Assembly (NCBI GenBank): GCA_013397435.1
Contig: VZRG01001577.1
Coordinates: 112,472-176,471, forward strand
Source: Erythrocercus mccallii
Taxonomy: Eukaryota > Chordata > Aves > Passeriformes > Dicruridae
Length of the DNA: 64,000 nucleotides
Direction of reading: 5' to 3'
A program made the translations under genes and the position numbers. Positions 52,620 through 64,000 of the stretch are shown piece after piece. Positions within the stretch are counted from its first letter, which is position 1, and every line of letters begins with the position of its first letter. The notes below the pieces were generated by a model. That model saw only the letters and a list, made by a program, of their open reading frames with translations, was not told the origin of the DNA and did not search any database.

Positions 52620-52676
52620 ATGCTTCCATTTCAGAGACGTTAGGATGGGGAAGCAGAGCCGAGTTACACTTGCACG
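52620..52676 (-). mobile_element. Weak MIR candidate
   Basis: 'atgcttccatttcagagacg' then 'gatggggaagcagagccgag' and 'ttacacttgcac' loosely follows reverse-complement MIR ('cattttacagatgaggaaactgaggcacagagaggttaagtgacttgcc'). Only about 55 bases with several mismatches. Confidence 0.28.
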
Positions 52677-54355
52677 GAGATTACTTCACCAATTTGAACA
52701 TTTACGTGCTATAAATACGTTTAAATCTAGCTAAGAAAAAAGTGACAATGCCTAGCAGGGGCACCTAAGCATTATTCCAGCTTAACGAAAAGGCTGAGAA
52801 AGCAAGAGGCAGGAGAAGCAGCGTGTGCTCAGCCCTGGGTTATCTCACCGCTGACCCCCAGCCCAGCGCGAGGCGCGGCAGCACCAGGGACGTTATCCCA
52901 GAGCCATCTCCCTCCCCAAACCCTCTGCTTCCTTGTCACCCTCTGCCTGCCCTCTCCTGCAGCAGCTCCTCTGCCTCTGATTTTTATCTGGTTCCCTGAC
53001 AATGTGGATTATGATCCTTCTCGTTTCCAGGCACTGTTCAAGGGTTATGCAGGGTGCGGGTTTTGCCAGGGAAAACACAGCAATTACGTTCCTGTGCCTG
53101 TAGCTGTTCAGCAGCACCAACACCCCAGGGAAGACATCCTGGCCACGAATATATCCAAGACATCTGGATAAACGAAAACATCTCATCTCTGGAGCCAAAT
53201 GTCAACCAGGCACTTTTAAAAAGCACTGAGATAAAATATCCACCAGTGCTTAAAGAGCTGATACAGACCTGCTCGCTGCTTGACCTAAAGCAGCTCTTAA
53301 GCAGGAGTTAAGATGCATCCTGCTCCCACATAACTCTCTTCTGAGAAAAACTTTTTTTCACAGCCAGAGGACAAAAATATGCCCTTCCTCCTCTGCCTTA
53401 TCTTTGTAACGTGGAGGAAAACCACCCAAATTAAAATGCCTGAATTGAGACATTACCAGGAGATTTCAAAAACAAGGCAAAGCCTCTTGTTAACATCTTA
53501 CTCACTGTTTTCACGCCACCACTCATGATAAAAGCAAAGTATTAAGGCATAAATTAGTCATGGAACAGCTGCATACTTAATACATACAGTCTTTTTAACT
53601 CCCAGGGTCTGTGTGGATCATCTGCAGTTCTACATTCATCATGATGGGATAGAAAGTACCAGGGAAGGGCTGACTCTGCCCAGTTGTATTCATCCAAACC
53701 AAACACCCCAGCAACAATCAGGGTGTGTATTCTGCGGCTGTGAACCCCCCACCAGGGATATGGGATAACCAGTGCTTGCTTCCATCATTTCTTGCACTAA
53801 AAGTGCAATTTGAGTAACCTGAGGCAAACCATGACACTGCAGAACCTCTTGAAAATGTTCCAACAATGAGCACTTTGTTTAAAAGGATCTGTGAATGCAA
53901 ACACGTCTAATCTACTGAAAACCTCAGTCTATTTCTGCTTGTCCTTGCTTTAATCCAACTCACAGGAAATGACATTTAGCCCCAACTGACAGGGACAGAT
54001 AATAAGGATAAAATACCTTTGTACTTCAAATGCCCATCTATCACTATTGAAAATATGAATGTCCCTTGATAATGCAAGAAGGCGCATTTGTTTCTCTTAC
54101 AGTGTTGATGGATTCATTTCTTCTCATTAGAAGAACAAATCTTATGGTGAATCTTATTGCCAGCAGCAACATGATTGGCTTCCAACCTGGATCAGGCCTC
54201 CTGTGTCTGACAGTGTACATGGCTTTGATGAAAGACAGCCCTTACAGAACAATTGGCTGATCATGGGGAAATAGCACTATTTTACAGTCAAAAAATATGG
54301 CACAGATAATAAATGATGGGGCTGTCAGAAAAACAACAACCTATGCACTTGAACA

Positions 54356-54462
54356 TACAGATGAGAAAGGGATCAGATCTTCTCTTATCATCTGACTTCC
54401 TTTTACAAGATGCTTGTCCAAAGTCACATCAGTGTGCTGGCCTGTAAGTCTCAACTTTCTTG
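54356..54462 (-). mobile_element. Probable MIR (CORE-SINE) fragment
   Basis: 'catacagatgagaaagg' is followed, after a poorly matching insertion of some 40 bases, by 'gatgcttgtccaaagtcaca' and 'tcagtgtgctggcctgtaag'. These resemble reverse-complement MIR 'ttacagatgaggaaact' and 'gacttgcccaaggtcacacag'. Two blocks in the correct order support it, while the gap lowers confidence. Confidence 0.45.
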
Positions 54463-54781
54463 GTAAACACATCAAATGCACATTCACTAAGAACCCTGTA
54501 TGACCACACATTAAACACACTCATTAATTTACCTATTAATCATTTATACAGGAGTAACTCGAGCATATTGGCACAGAAATGTGGTGGTGGTGCACATGCA
54601 ATATCCATGGGCTCTGGGCATTTATTAGAGGTGCTGATGTGCTGAAATGGTTTCCATCCTATTATTAGCTCTGCTGTAAAAGTTCTCTAGACCAAGGAGG
54701 TTCTAATTTTCCTGTTCCATTTCCATACTTTACAAACTTAAGAATCAATTTGCATTTCCTTGCTCTCTCTCTTAGCTTGCC

Positions 54782-54798
54782 TTTTTTTTTTTTTTTTT
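54782..54798. repeat. Poly-T tract, 17 bases
   Basis: An uninterrupted T17 run. No gene-like sequence on the minus strand suggests a retrocopy tail. Confidence 0.9.
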
Positions 54799-57318
54799 GG
54801 AAAATTTTCAGAAAGACAATGCAAACGAGCTTTTTTTAGAGATTAAGGATATTTGAAGTATCAAATAAACAAAAACCTTTAGAGTGAAGAACAGAAGGGT
54901 TACTCAGCACATTGAAACTTTTGCAGGAGTCATGATGTCCTTCAGCTGTGAGAAGGGGAGTGGTGATGGGTTATCTCTTATTGCTTGCGTGACTGATTGC
55001 TGGAAAAGAGCTGCAGAATGAGGCCAACTTCTCAGCAGAGACAGGGCATTAGGCACAGAATTAATTGCATGGGATGGTGTGCCAGAAGTTCAACAGCCCT
55101 GGCCCACACAATTCCAGCCTCATGCTTGGTAGGGGGATTTTCAGCACCAATGCCACACACACTCCTCAGGCAGCCAGATGTATTTCAGCTGAAGGATGCA
55201 GCAATGAATACTCAATGCCATAAACATGTTACCAGTGACACAGCATGGAGACCTGCTCTGTTATAATTTAGGAGAGATGCTTAATCAATTGCCTTGATTT
55301 ACTAAGCTTTACTGCTTTCTAAATGAGCAGCAATACATAACACAGTTTTCAGCCCACTTTTAGGAACCTTGATCATTTACCCCATTAAATCAGAAGGAGG
55401 AACACAGGCTGCTAGTGGAAGCATGTGCTGATTCTTATATGCAATTCTCTGACAGCAAAACACATTGCAGAAATGCATTTGCTGTTTCAGCTGACATATA
55501 ACACAGTACTCCGAAAGAAAATATTAGCTTTGCCACTGCTACAGCTACTGATACGTCCCCTCAAATTTAGTACATGCAATAGGCTGGAGGATAAAAACAT
55601 CCCAAAGATACCAGAAGAATTTATAAGTCAATGATCTGCTTATGAGGAATGGCGACTGCTGATGCAAGCTGCAGTCTGACTGATAAAAAAATGGATTTCC
55701 CATAGCACTGCCGACAGCGCTGGGAGCTAATTGGCCTGAGCTCGCTCCTGCTGACTGTCCTGTGTTCATCTGGGCTTGCTCTGGAGGACCCAATCAATCA
55801 CAAGCCCAAGCTGCAGCTGACCCGTAGGCAGCCACAATTAAAACTCAGTTCCTACTTACTTAAAGGTAGAAAGTGAATTTAACCTGATCTAAGTAAGGGA
55901 GAGAGTGCTTGAAACCACTTGCAGTCCCTGAGATGTTCTATCACTTCAGACAACCCTCGTCCTTTTTCAGCAGAGCTCTTCATTGCCTGCAGCCTTGAGG
56001 AGAGCTCACACACAATCTCTGCAGCTGGTTCCTCTCCCAGATGCAGGGTGGATACATCAGGACGCCACAGCAGCCCAGGATCCTGGGGATCAGTTACGTG
56101 GCTCTTAAAAGAACTCACTGAGTCACTTTAATGAATGCCCTACCTAAAACTAATTACGTGCTTGTGCTCACAGCACTTTTCTGGGCATTTGACAATTTAT
56201 TTGCCTATGTACTACAGAAAAACAATCCACAAGAAAAGAAACCTCTTGGAATAAGCCGTGAGTTGCAATTCATTTAGAGGCAGGCTGAGCATATCCTTGG
56301 AAAGGCAGACACTTGGATTGTGAACCTGGATTAAATCTGGCTCAGTGGTTTCTCAATGTACAGTACACACACGAGCTGGAAACTGCACCAATGTAGTATC
56401 ACCAGTGCCTTTAGACAAAAGCTGTACTGAGAACAGCAGATCACAGGGAAGTCAACAACAGTCACACAAAACTGCCATAATTAATAAATAAAAACATCTC
56501 ATAATGGCTTTTTTTTTTACTAGCTGTGTATTTTCAGAGGCCGCATTCAAAAAATAAAGAATTCTTTTCAATGGAAGCTGAATTTCAAAACTTTTCCCAC
56601 TATATAGTCAGCCAAGTACCCCCAAAATCTCTTCTAATGTATTTTTCAGGCTGTGCAGTTTTATCATTCAGAAAGTAGCATTTCTTTTCTCAAAAGGAAT
56701 GAGTTAAGGGCAAGACAAGTCATATTTCACGCTGCTCACATTTTTGGTCAACTTCAGATCTCTTTGTACATTCCTGTCTGCATACAGCAGAAACACACAG
56801 CTGGTCAGGTTAGAGCAAAACTGAGCAGTCAAGTAAATGGGAAAGTTCCTCTCTGGAACAGCAGGAATTTGCTTTGGGTGAGTATCCATAACAGATTTCT
56901 TTGACTTAAATACTGCTCATGGACAGCGTTAGCATTTAGGAAAACAGAAATTGGTATTTCACAGTCAAACTAAAAAGAAGTGCAGAAGTGCTGGTTACAC
57001 TGGCCTGTCCTCTAGCTAATAATATGCATTTGTTCAGCCAATAACATGCATTCTCTCAGTACTGAAATCCCTTCAGCTTTGTAATTGTCTAGAAAAACAG
57101 TTTCCTGTAAAATGTCACAGGTTTTTCTAGCATCAGGTGTATGTCCACTTTTTTAGCTCCACTTCAGAAACACGAGCATTTCCAATCACAAACTTACAGG
57201 AAGAAAGTAATTACCATTTAGATACAACAGGACAGGATGACAGCAATTCAATTTTTTCCCAAATCATGAGATTTTCAATTCAATCAAGCATTCACTCTCT
57301 GATTTTGGTGACAGCTAC

Positions 57319-57339
57319 CGTTGGGCTGAAAGCCCAACG
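57319..57339. repeat. Hairpin with 9-base perfect arms
   Basis: cgttgggct and agcccaacg are exact inverted arms with a three-base loop (gaa), giving a GC-rich stem in AT-rich surroundings. There is no following T run and no longer precursor stem, so it is neither a terminator nor a clear microRNA precursor. Confidence 0.8.
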
Positions 57340-58462
57340 AGGTTAATTGGGCAACAACTTCAAACCAAACACTTATTATAAAGAAAATTCTTTTAGAGTC
57401 AAGTTTCTTGGCTCTGTTACTTCCTCTGCAGAGTGAACATCTATACAGTACAAACACTAGAAAAAAATGCAAAGGACCAAGCACTGAAAAAGACAGATGA
57501 CTTCAATTTTTCAAAACAGTATTTTAATCATGCTCTGGACTGCAGAGAATAAACATCATTTGGACTCTAATTCCTTTGGAAGAAAAGGGAGAGCAAAACC
57601 TTGTTACTTGGGAGAAGAGACCAACCCCATTGTTTCTTTGCTATGTTGTACTTCAGCAGACATCTGGAAAGCTGAAGACCCCCATGAGAAAAAGGGGTAG
57701 GGGTTTTGTGACTCCTCCCAGCTCTTTAGAATATTTCATCCACTCTTCATCCTGGTTGAGTGATTTATAGCAGATTCCCACAAGGATATCTCCCTTGCTG
57801 GCCTTCCCCGATTCTCACCCATAAACTCTCGAATTTATTTATGGTCACCACCATTAAGCTCTGCTCAGCAGCTCATGAAAAGGAAGAAAAATCAGAAAAA
57901 AGTATAGGGAAAAAAGTCATCCTCAGGACCTGTGTTTTGCAGGATTCCATCAGAGCAGTGGGGAAAACATGAGAGCTGAATTCCTGAGGATAAACCTCCT
58001 GCCCTTGGACCAGGACCTGGCAGTGGCAGCACAGGCACTATTCCACCTCCTGCCCAAGAGCAGGCACCTCCTCCTTAGCTCCTGCTGCTTCTCCCTGCTT
58101 GCTGCAGCCAGCTCTGGCTTTGTCACTGCCCATCCCTTCAGGACAGAGCCATCACTCTCATCAGGTGAGACAGAGCACCTCAAACAGCTTATGGAAAGCA
58201 CTCCTTTCTTCCAGCCCTGGTAATCTCTCTATTAATGGGATCCTGCTTATTCTGCCGTTCTTTGTGCTTAAATCCCTTGGGCTCCCCAGGCACTGACTGC
58301 TAAATTATGAAATGGTTTTGAGAGCTTTGGTTAGATGTGCCATCGTGTTACACCAGAGCTTTTTATAGGTATAAGGGAAACACCAACCCCTGAGGGTGCT
58401 GCTCTCCTGCTGCCTATCTGTGGCTCCTTCAGTCCATCAGATTTTAAACAGTACTTGCCCAG

Positions 58463-58503
58463 AAAAAAAAAAAGTATTTTTTCTTCCTCCTCTTCTTCTC
58501 CTT
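58463..58503. repeat. A11 run followed by pyrimidine (CTT/CTC)n tract
   Basis: An eleven-base A run is followed within a few bases by about 20 bases of CTT, CCT and CTC triplets. Simple low-complexity DNA. Confidence 0.8.
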
Positions 58504-58916
58504 GTTTAAAGTTTATTAATACTGTCACATCAAATCTCAATGCAAAGTGATGCGAAATGTCATACACTAAAAATAATGTGCTGGAAATGGGTCAGTACTG
58601 AAATATTTGCACTGTCTACAAACTGGTCTATTATCTCCTCCAGTTTCAAGCTCTTTTAACCCAATTCTCAAGTATACCAACACGACAGGGACTTAAATTC
58701 TGATGAATTTTAAGAGAAATACAGACAGAACTGAGTATTTAGGTCACTGTTAGTGAAGTTATTTTGAGGGGATTTCATCATTTTTGTGTAAAATAATGAA
58801 AGTGCTTTCTTCTGACTTCCCCCCTCCAGTGCTGACAGCTCCATAATGCTGACAAGGTGCCCACGAGATGCTCCTTGCAGTGAGAGGAGAAGCAAGAAGA
58901 GCATGAGAGGAAGAGC

Positions 58917-58984
58917 ACTGTGGAATCCTTGATGTTGGAAGGGACCTTGGCCATCTGGCCAAACCCTCCACTCAAACCAGGGGG
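58917..58984 (-). mobile_element. CR1 LINE 3'-end fragment
   Basis: The plus strand 'actgtggaatccttgatgtt' then 'ggaagggaccttggccatct' then 'ggccaaaccctccactcaaa' and 'ccaggggg' matches the reverse complement of a CR1 3' end ('agaatcatagaatggttgaggttggaagggacct...catctagtccaaccccctgctcaa-caggg'). It is about 70 bases and moderately diverged, with the terminal repeat reduced to 'ggaatcctt'. The remainder of the element is missing, as is usual for 5'-truncated copies. Confidence 0.72.
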
Positions 58985-61900
58985 AAAAAAGAGAGGGAAA
59001 AAAAAAAGAGAAAGATGGCTTGTAAGTTTTCACAAACTGAAAAGGCAGGGAGGGAAAGTGAAATGGCAAAGACGCCTCAGGAGGCAGAGAGGAGAACTAT
59101 CCCAAAGCTTTACCAGGTCACTCATCAGCTGCAAAAAGGACATGAAGACAAGGAGGGATGTAGCTCTCACTGACTCCACACGGAGAACACAGACATAGCA
59201 CCACGCTGGCTGTGGGGGATTATCAAACCAGCAATAGGTGCTGGTAAGTTTACACTGTTTATATAACCATGTACTTCTGCCACTGCTAAGGTGGAGTAGT
59301 GGGAAAGCACCTCTGCTGTAAGAGACGTGAGCAGTTTACTGAATACCCACAACACAGTCAACAATGTCCAAAGAGCTGTCATCTCCTCAGTAAATAATCA
59401 GCAGGAAGCTGGAGCATTGCTCTGGGAAGTAGCTGGCTCGGGGCTGTGCTGGGTACTGAACAATGACACCCTCACAGCAAGGACAAATGCCCATTCCAAA
59501 TTATTTACTCCTTTACACTGCACATGCACATCCTTCGAGGAATGGCTCCAATCCACCTGGCACCCAGGAACGCAGGAAGCAGTGTCATAACATTTTGGAG
59601 TTTAAAGTGCAGGCACAATGTGCCAAACTGAGGTAACAGATGGGGATCCAAACATTGCTAAGTGCTACCTAGGAATGCAGCATATGCAGTGCCTGGAAAT
59701 CATGACATCATCTCATGAATGACAAAGTCTTGCACTAATAATCAAACTGGATACTTCGTCAAGTGAAAAAAATGGAGATGAGCAAAGAGGAATTGGACCA
59801 AAGGTAGGAAATATAACAGTGACAAGAACAAAAAGGATAAACCCCTGGTCCCAGTGAGTGACAGAAGTGTGGATACTTTGCAGTCCTCATCTTCCCCCCT
59901 TTCTGCTTCAACAGCTTTTGGCACTTGGAGAGAGACAACCTGTGAGATGGTTTTGTGTTGAGAGTTTTGGAAGGGTAGGCTGGTATCCAAGAATTTAAGA
60001 TAAAAAGCTAAGCAGACTTGCAGAATACATCCACCTCCTGGGAGCTAAACATGCACTATACAGTTTGAGGGTCACCAGTTGGATTATTCTTCTTAATTGT
60101 TAAGTATGTATCAATTCTACATGAGCTTTTATTTATATTATTTGGGGGGATTACGGTGAAGAGAAAAATTGGTACAGAATCCTGAACACCCAGCTTGAAA
60201 ATTCTGGCCTTCAGTAAGAAGATGAAAACACTTTTTACTGATTCAACTTTCATTCTAAACTCATGTAATTTAATCAGATATGTTCACAGCTAGAATTGCT
60301 GCATGCTGGAAATCCTTCCTGGCAATATAGAAGCTACCACTTTACCACTCCACAGATAATTTTCTCATTACATTATATACTACAGTTAGGAAAAGCTCAG
60401 TTATATTTACAAGCATATAGTTCAACCACTGATTGTAAAAATATGCATAATGCACAGCTAACTTGCCCAAGTAATTAATGTGATTATGTATTCAAAGCAG
60501 GTAAGTGCAATAATTGGGTTGCTGTGCAAGCTGTGCAAGTGCACGCACAATTCTGCACACCTAATGTTTTGGGAGGTTTGCCCACTTGGGGAGATTCTGA
60601 AGTTCTGCTTTGCAATCACAGCATAGAAAATAAAAATAAGATTATTTCCTGTGCCATAAACTGACCTAAGCACCGATGCTACTTTCCCAATATAATTAAA
60701 AGTTAAAAGCCTTTAATTAAAGAATATAAATCAGAGTGAATAATGTCAAACCAGAGCAGGCTTACCATACAGGATGCATCCAGTGCTGAGAGTGCACAAG
60801 CACAAGGCCATAAAAATGCCATTCACACCTTTTAATTGGTACTTTTGAGCATTCCTTTTATTGCTCTGCCAAATCAGCAATGGTACCACTTCCCTTCTGA
60901 AAACATTTTCACTCTCCAAACTTCAATCCAAGTGTTGACAATGACAAATGGTGGCCCCTGCTTCCCTCAAGCCCCATGCAGTACAAAGCAATTCTTTACA
61001 CTGGAATGCCTGAAGCATACCTGGGCTTGGAACTTAGTTCTCTTTCACATTGCATTTCCTTCCATCTCAGCCTCTTAGCTAGGGATTTTTATTTGTTTAT
61101 GTGCTTATTTTGGGGACAGCAAATATAATTGATTCCCTTGACAGGGCTGTGTCATTGGATGCTGAGATAACATGAGGAAGAAGGTGCTGTGGATAAAAAG
61201 TGGGGGGAAAAGCTGCATTTTTTCCTGTTGAGGGGCAGAACCATCCCTCTCTCGCCTTCTCCTTCCCCCTCTGTGCTCTTTGCTCCCCAGAAGAAAAGTG
61301 ATGGGTATCTATATATTGCTGGCATAATAATGTATTTATGGATTGTGAACACAGAAAACTACAGCAGAGTAAATGCAATCAGATTTACAGATAAACTCGA
61401 GGCCTCTATAAATCTGGACTACAAAAGAAATTAGAGTGAGAGAGAGTGGGGGGAAAAGCTTTTTGAATCTGAATGCTGAGATTCAGCTGCAGCTCAACAG
61501 TATTTAAAAAGCTTTTGTTCACACTCTCTACAAACAGGCAAGCATTCAGGGTTTGCAGCTAACATAGAGGAACACAGCAACAGATTTTGAGCTTGTAAAT
61601 AACTTCCAACTGTGTATTCAATTCTAAATTTCAGTTTATATGGGGCTGGGTTATTGTGTAAGAGTCAAATACAGAAAAGGAAACTTAAACATGGGATAAT
61701 AAAAAATCTCAGTACTACAAATTTCAGCAATAATTGTGATGCAGAAGGAAAACAAAACCCCGAAAGATGCATCAAAGACTTTTACAAATAATTTCAAATA
61801 TGGAACTACTCTAAGGATTTTGTGGTCAAATCTTTAATAAAGAATTCCTCAAAGAAAAATATTTGAATTATTTACTCAGCCCCGAGGATGTAAACAGAGA

Positions 61901-63371
61901 ATAAAGCAGATGAAAACAAGTAATCAGAAATGCTTCTTTTAAAGTTGTGATCTAATAGTAAAACGTTGTTAAATAATGGGAATGAACATCCTGATAAGAT
62001 GTTGAGTATGCAGGGAGAAGCGGGCCAGCTCTCCCTGCAGCCCTGCAAGCACAATATGGGTTTACATCTGCTCTCAAGAAGCACCAGGCAGACCTCAGAC
62101 AGTTTGGCTGTCGGTTCAGACAAGCACCCAGCAGCTCGGGTTCTTATCCAAGGCTTACTCAGCCTACCTGAACCTTTTGGGCCAGCAAAACGGAGCTGGC
62201 ACTGCTGTCAGCACAGGCGTCTGCCTAACATGCCTGGCACTGCCTGCTTCCAGTGGGGCTGGAGATACTGCAGGAATAATCCTTCTCTTTTGACATTTCC
62301 TATTGTCAGAGTGGCAGGAGGCTGGAAGTGTGGAGATGCACAACATGCAGGATGAAAGAGGAAAGCATTTAAACCACCTGAAGCAGAGTGCACACGGGAA
62401 GCCTGGTAGCCAGGAGCCACGTTCTGCTCTTTGTCATCCTCCCATGGTGCTAAAAATCACTTAAACATTTTTTTTTTTTTTTTTTTTAGTGTTTTTAACC
62501 CTGAGGAGATGATCACAAAACCAAGCTGCTTTGCAGTGGGAAGTCTGAGAGCCAAACAGTGCCCCTCTCCAGCAGCTGAGGGGTGCATCCTACTGTGTTC
62601 AAACAACACTGCTTGAAGCATCCAACACAAGTGTGCGGGGCAGAGCCTGATCCAGCTGAGCTGTGGTACCTGGCAGAAAACAGGGCTGGAGCAGCTGCAC
62701 AAGCAGCACCTTGACTTTCCTTTGCACAGCAGTCCTGGCTCCCTGGTCATCCCCATCAACAGGGGGTGGGCAGTGGCTGTGGGGAGCCCCGAGGACCCCC
62801 ACAAAGCTGAGGATGGAGGGGCTCTGCTGCACTCTGGGGTCTCACTATGCTCTGGGGGGCTGTGATGGGCTGGGAAAGCAGCACACAGCAGCTGATGGAG
62901 CTGCCCTGAACGGCACAGGAGGAAAACATCTCCGGAGTGAGCTGGGAATTTAACCGGGGAAAAATGAAGCTGCCTGTAAGGAGGTGGCCTCTGCAGCACA
63001 AAGTATCTCTGAAAAGTAACAGCTTCTTGCGTAAGGCCAGGTGTGAACAACGAGAGCTGTTCCACACTTATGGACTTTCCTGGTTGTGCAGAAATGATAA
63101 AGTACCCTTTATGACCAGCTAGGTGATCCTGGGAGGACTGAGGGAACCACCTGGAAAGCTGAAGTAACAGCTAAAACTAAACCCATAAATGAAAAAAAAA
63201 ACCAACCAAAACGCAACATTCAGTGATTTGATTGCACTGAGAGGACAAGAGCTTTTCCCCTGGCGATGAGAGACAAGATTTTCTGGCTGGGAGAGCTGAG
63301 CTCTGCTGTGAGCAGCAGGCATGGGCACTGCTGGGTGGGCAGCCCTGTCCAGCAGCCTCTGCCAGCCAACA
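58985..63371. other. Non-coding stretch, no gene seen
   Basis: Purine-rich sequence at 58980-59015 follows the CR1 fragment directly. The rest is AT-rich unique DNA until about 62000, where GC rises. The 202-codon minus-strand ORF at 62457-63065 lies in this GC-richer part. It begins with GTG rather than ATG, runs into the poly-T tract at 62468-62487 so that its end is a lysine run, and shows no domain, so it is not accepted as a gene. Confidence 0.5.
62468..62487. repeat. Poly-T tract, 20 bases
   Basis: The longest homopolymer in the window, about T20. On the minus strand it is a poly-A run, but no gene sequence is recognisable upstream of it on that strand. Confidence 0.9.
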
Positions 63372-63520
63372 ACTCGCAGCTCTAATCCGGGATCCGTCAC
63401 CACTCATTGCACAGCCTTGGGCAAGTGACTTAACCTCCCTGTGTCTCAGTTTCACCATCTGCAGGACTGGGCTAACACTCACTTGGCCAGGAGATAGGGG
63501 CATTCAGAGGCTTAATCAAG
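63372..63520 (+). mobile_element. MIR (CORE-SINE) copy, best preserved in window
   Basis: About 150 bases follow the MIR consensus in order: 'gctctaatccgggatccgtc' (consensus gttcgaatcccggctctgccac), 'cagccttgggcaagtgactt' (gtgaccttgggcaagtcactt), 'aacctccctgtgtctcagtt' (aacctctctgtgcctcagtt), 'tcaccatctgcagga' (tcctcatctgtaaaatgg), and finally 'ggagataggggcattcagag' with 'gcttaatca' (ctcatagggttgttgtgaggattaaatga). The ordered agreement across the core and tail makes chance very unlikely. MIR-type elements were active before amniotes diverged, so such a copy in a bird would be very old. Confidence 0.78.
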
Positions 63521-64000
63521 GGTAGCTGGAGTGATTAAATTCCAGCTGCTCGGTCTGTGGCCGCAAACTCGCTCAGTGTCGGGTCCCAGCACTGCGGCAC
63601 ACGGGCCAGCACGGCGGCCTCGGAGGAGGGCAGGGAGGGAAGGCATGGCCACAGCACAAAATATGGGTCAGCACCTTCCAACTCTGGCTGCCAATGTGCT
63701 GACTTGGCATCAGCCTCATCCTGGCCCTTGGCTGAGGCACACCAGAGAAATCCCATCACTGCCAGCCCGCTGGAGGTGGGAACAGAGCCAGGTCTGCCTC
63801 CAGACAGAGCCCCAGTGAGAAATGAGTGGACTGCACCTCCACATGAGGGAACTGGAGCCAGGTACATGGCGCCCTGACTGTGATGGAAACACAGAGGCAC
63901 AGGAGTTGTGCTCCATCTGCCCTGCGGAAGTGCTCCCGACTGGCATCCAAGTGCCCCTGGCCACCAGCCCAAGCAGGATGAGCACAGCCCGGGCAGGAAC
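63521..64000. other. GC-richer end of window, no gene seen
   Basis: This end is GC-rich relative to the rest, with about ten CpGs at 63545-63640. Overlapping open frames occur on both strands (for example 63535-63972 minus and 63557-63877 plus) without a recognisable domain. The sequence is cut by the window edge, so a real exon beyond it cannot be excluded. Confidence 0.4.

Larger units (their letters stand above)
50845..58916. other. Non-coding stretch, no gene seen
   Basis: Mostly AT-rich unique sequence with no recognisable gene. It contains two weak-to-moderate MIR candidates (52620-52676, 54356-54462), a T17 run (54782-54798), a small CpG patch near 52866-52885, a near-duplicate 'taat-atatgcatt' pair at 57018-57050, a clean 9-base hairpin (57319-57339) and A/CTT simple repeats (58463-58503). 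ORFs are short and unsupported. Confidence 0.5.

Noticed and set aside
62457..63065. 202-codon minus-strand ORF
   Set aside because: It begins with GTG, unusual for a vertebrate gene, reads through the poly-T tract into a lysine run at its end, and contains no known domain.
1..64000. A novel defence, biosynthetic or mobile system
   Set aside because: No gene cluster, CRISPR-like array, integrase, reverse transcriptase domain or LTR pair is visible. The only mobile elements are short dead fragments.

Overview
This window reads as a piece of bird nuclear DNA with no recognisable protein-coding gene. The best organism evidence is the repeats. There are two clear plus-strand CR1 LINE 3' fragments (7048-7161 and 13498-13738), one fair minus-strand CR1 end (58917-58984) and one weaker one (1493-1556). 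CR1 dominates avian genomes and is also present in crocodilians and turtles. The low density of young repeats, the moderately AT-rich composition and the absence of any poly-A SINE family favour a bird, but crocodilian or turtle origin is not excluded. The species cannot be read from the sequence.

Layout: the whole 64 kb behaves as intergenic or long-intron DNA. ORFs are short and occur on both strands in all frames. The longest (228 codons at 15533-16219, 202 codons at 62457-63065) lie in GC-richer patches, have cysteine-, histidine-, serine- and proline-rich compositions without any domain I know, and lack exon structure. Several apparent ORFs begin with GTG or TTG, which a vertebrate nuclear gene would not normally use. 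I found no tRNA, rRNA, snRNA or known microRNA, no CRISPR array, no LTR element and no full CpG island.

Below the obvious CR1 copies lies a layer of much older repeat fossils. Several segments follow the order of the MIR (CORE-SINE) consensus, the best at 63372-63520 (plus) and 26512-26625 (minus). Weaker candidates are at 22640-22745, 33560-33662, 50752-50844, 52620-52676 and 54356-54462. Three fragments (26705-26762, 37905-37985, 45331-45376) share a pattern like another old amniote SINE-type tail. A block at 19225-19460 resembles an unnamed old repeat rich in matches to the phrase 'tcaatggga'. All of these were judged by eye against remembered consensus patterns, so family names are provisional.

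The rest is unique AT-rich sequence with short homopolymer tracts, a few small GC/CpG clusters (2901-2935, 5155-5232, 15566-15623, 63545-63640), some exact palindromes or hairpins (21312-21327, 29555-29572, 57319-57339), and AT-rich stretches with homeodomain-like TAATTA motifs that could be conserved regulatory elements. I did not find a previously undescribed biological system, and the findings below are modest.
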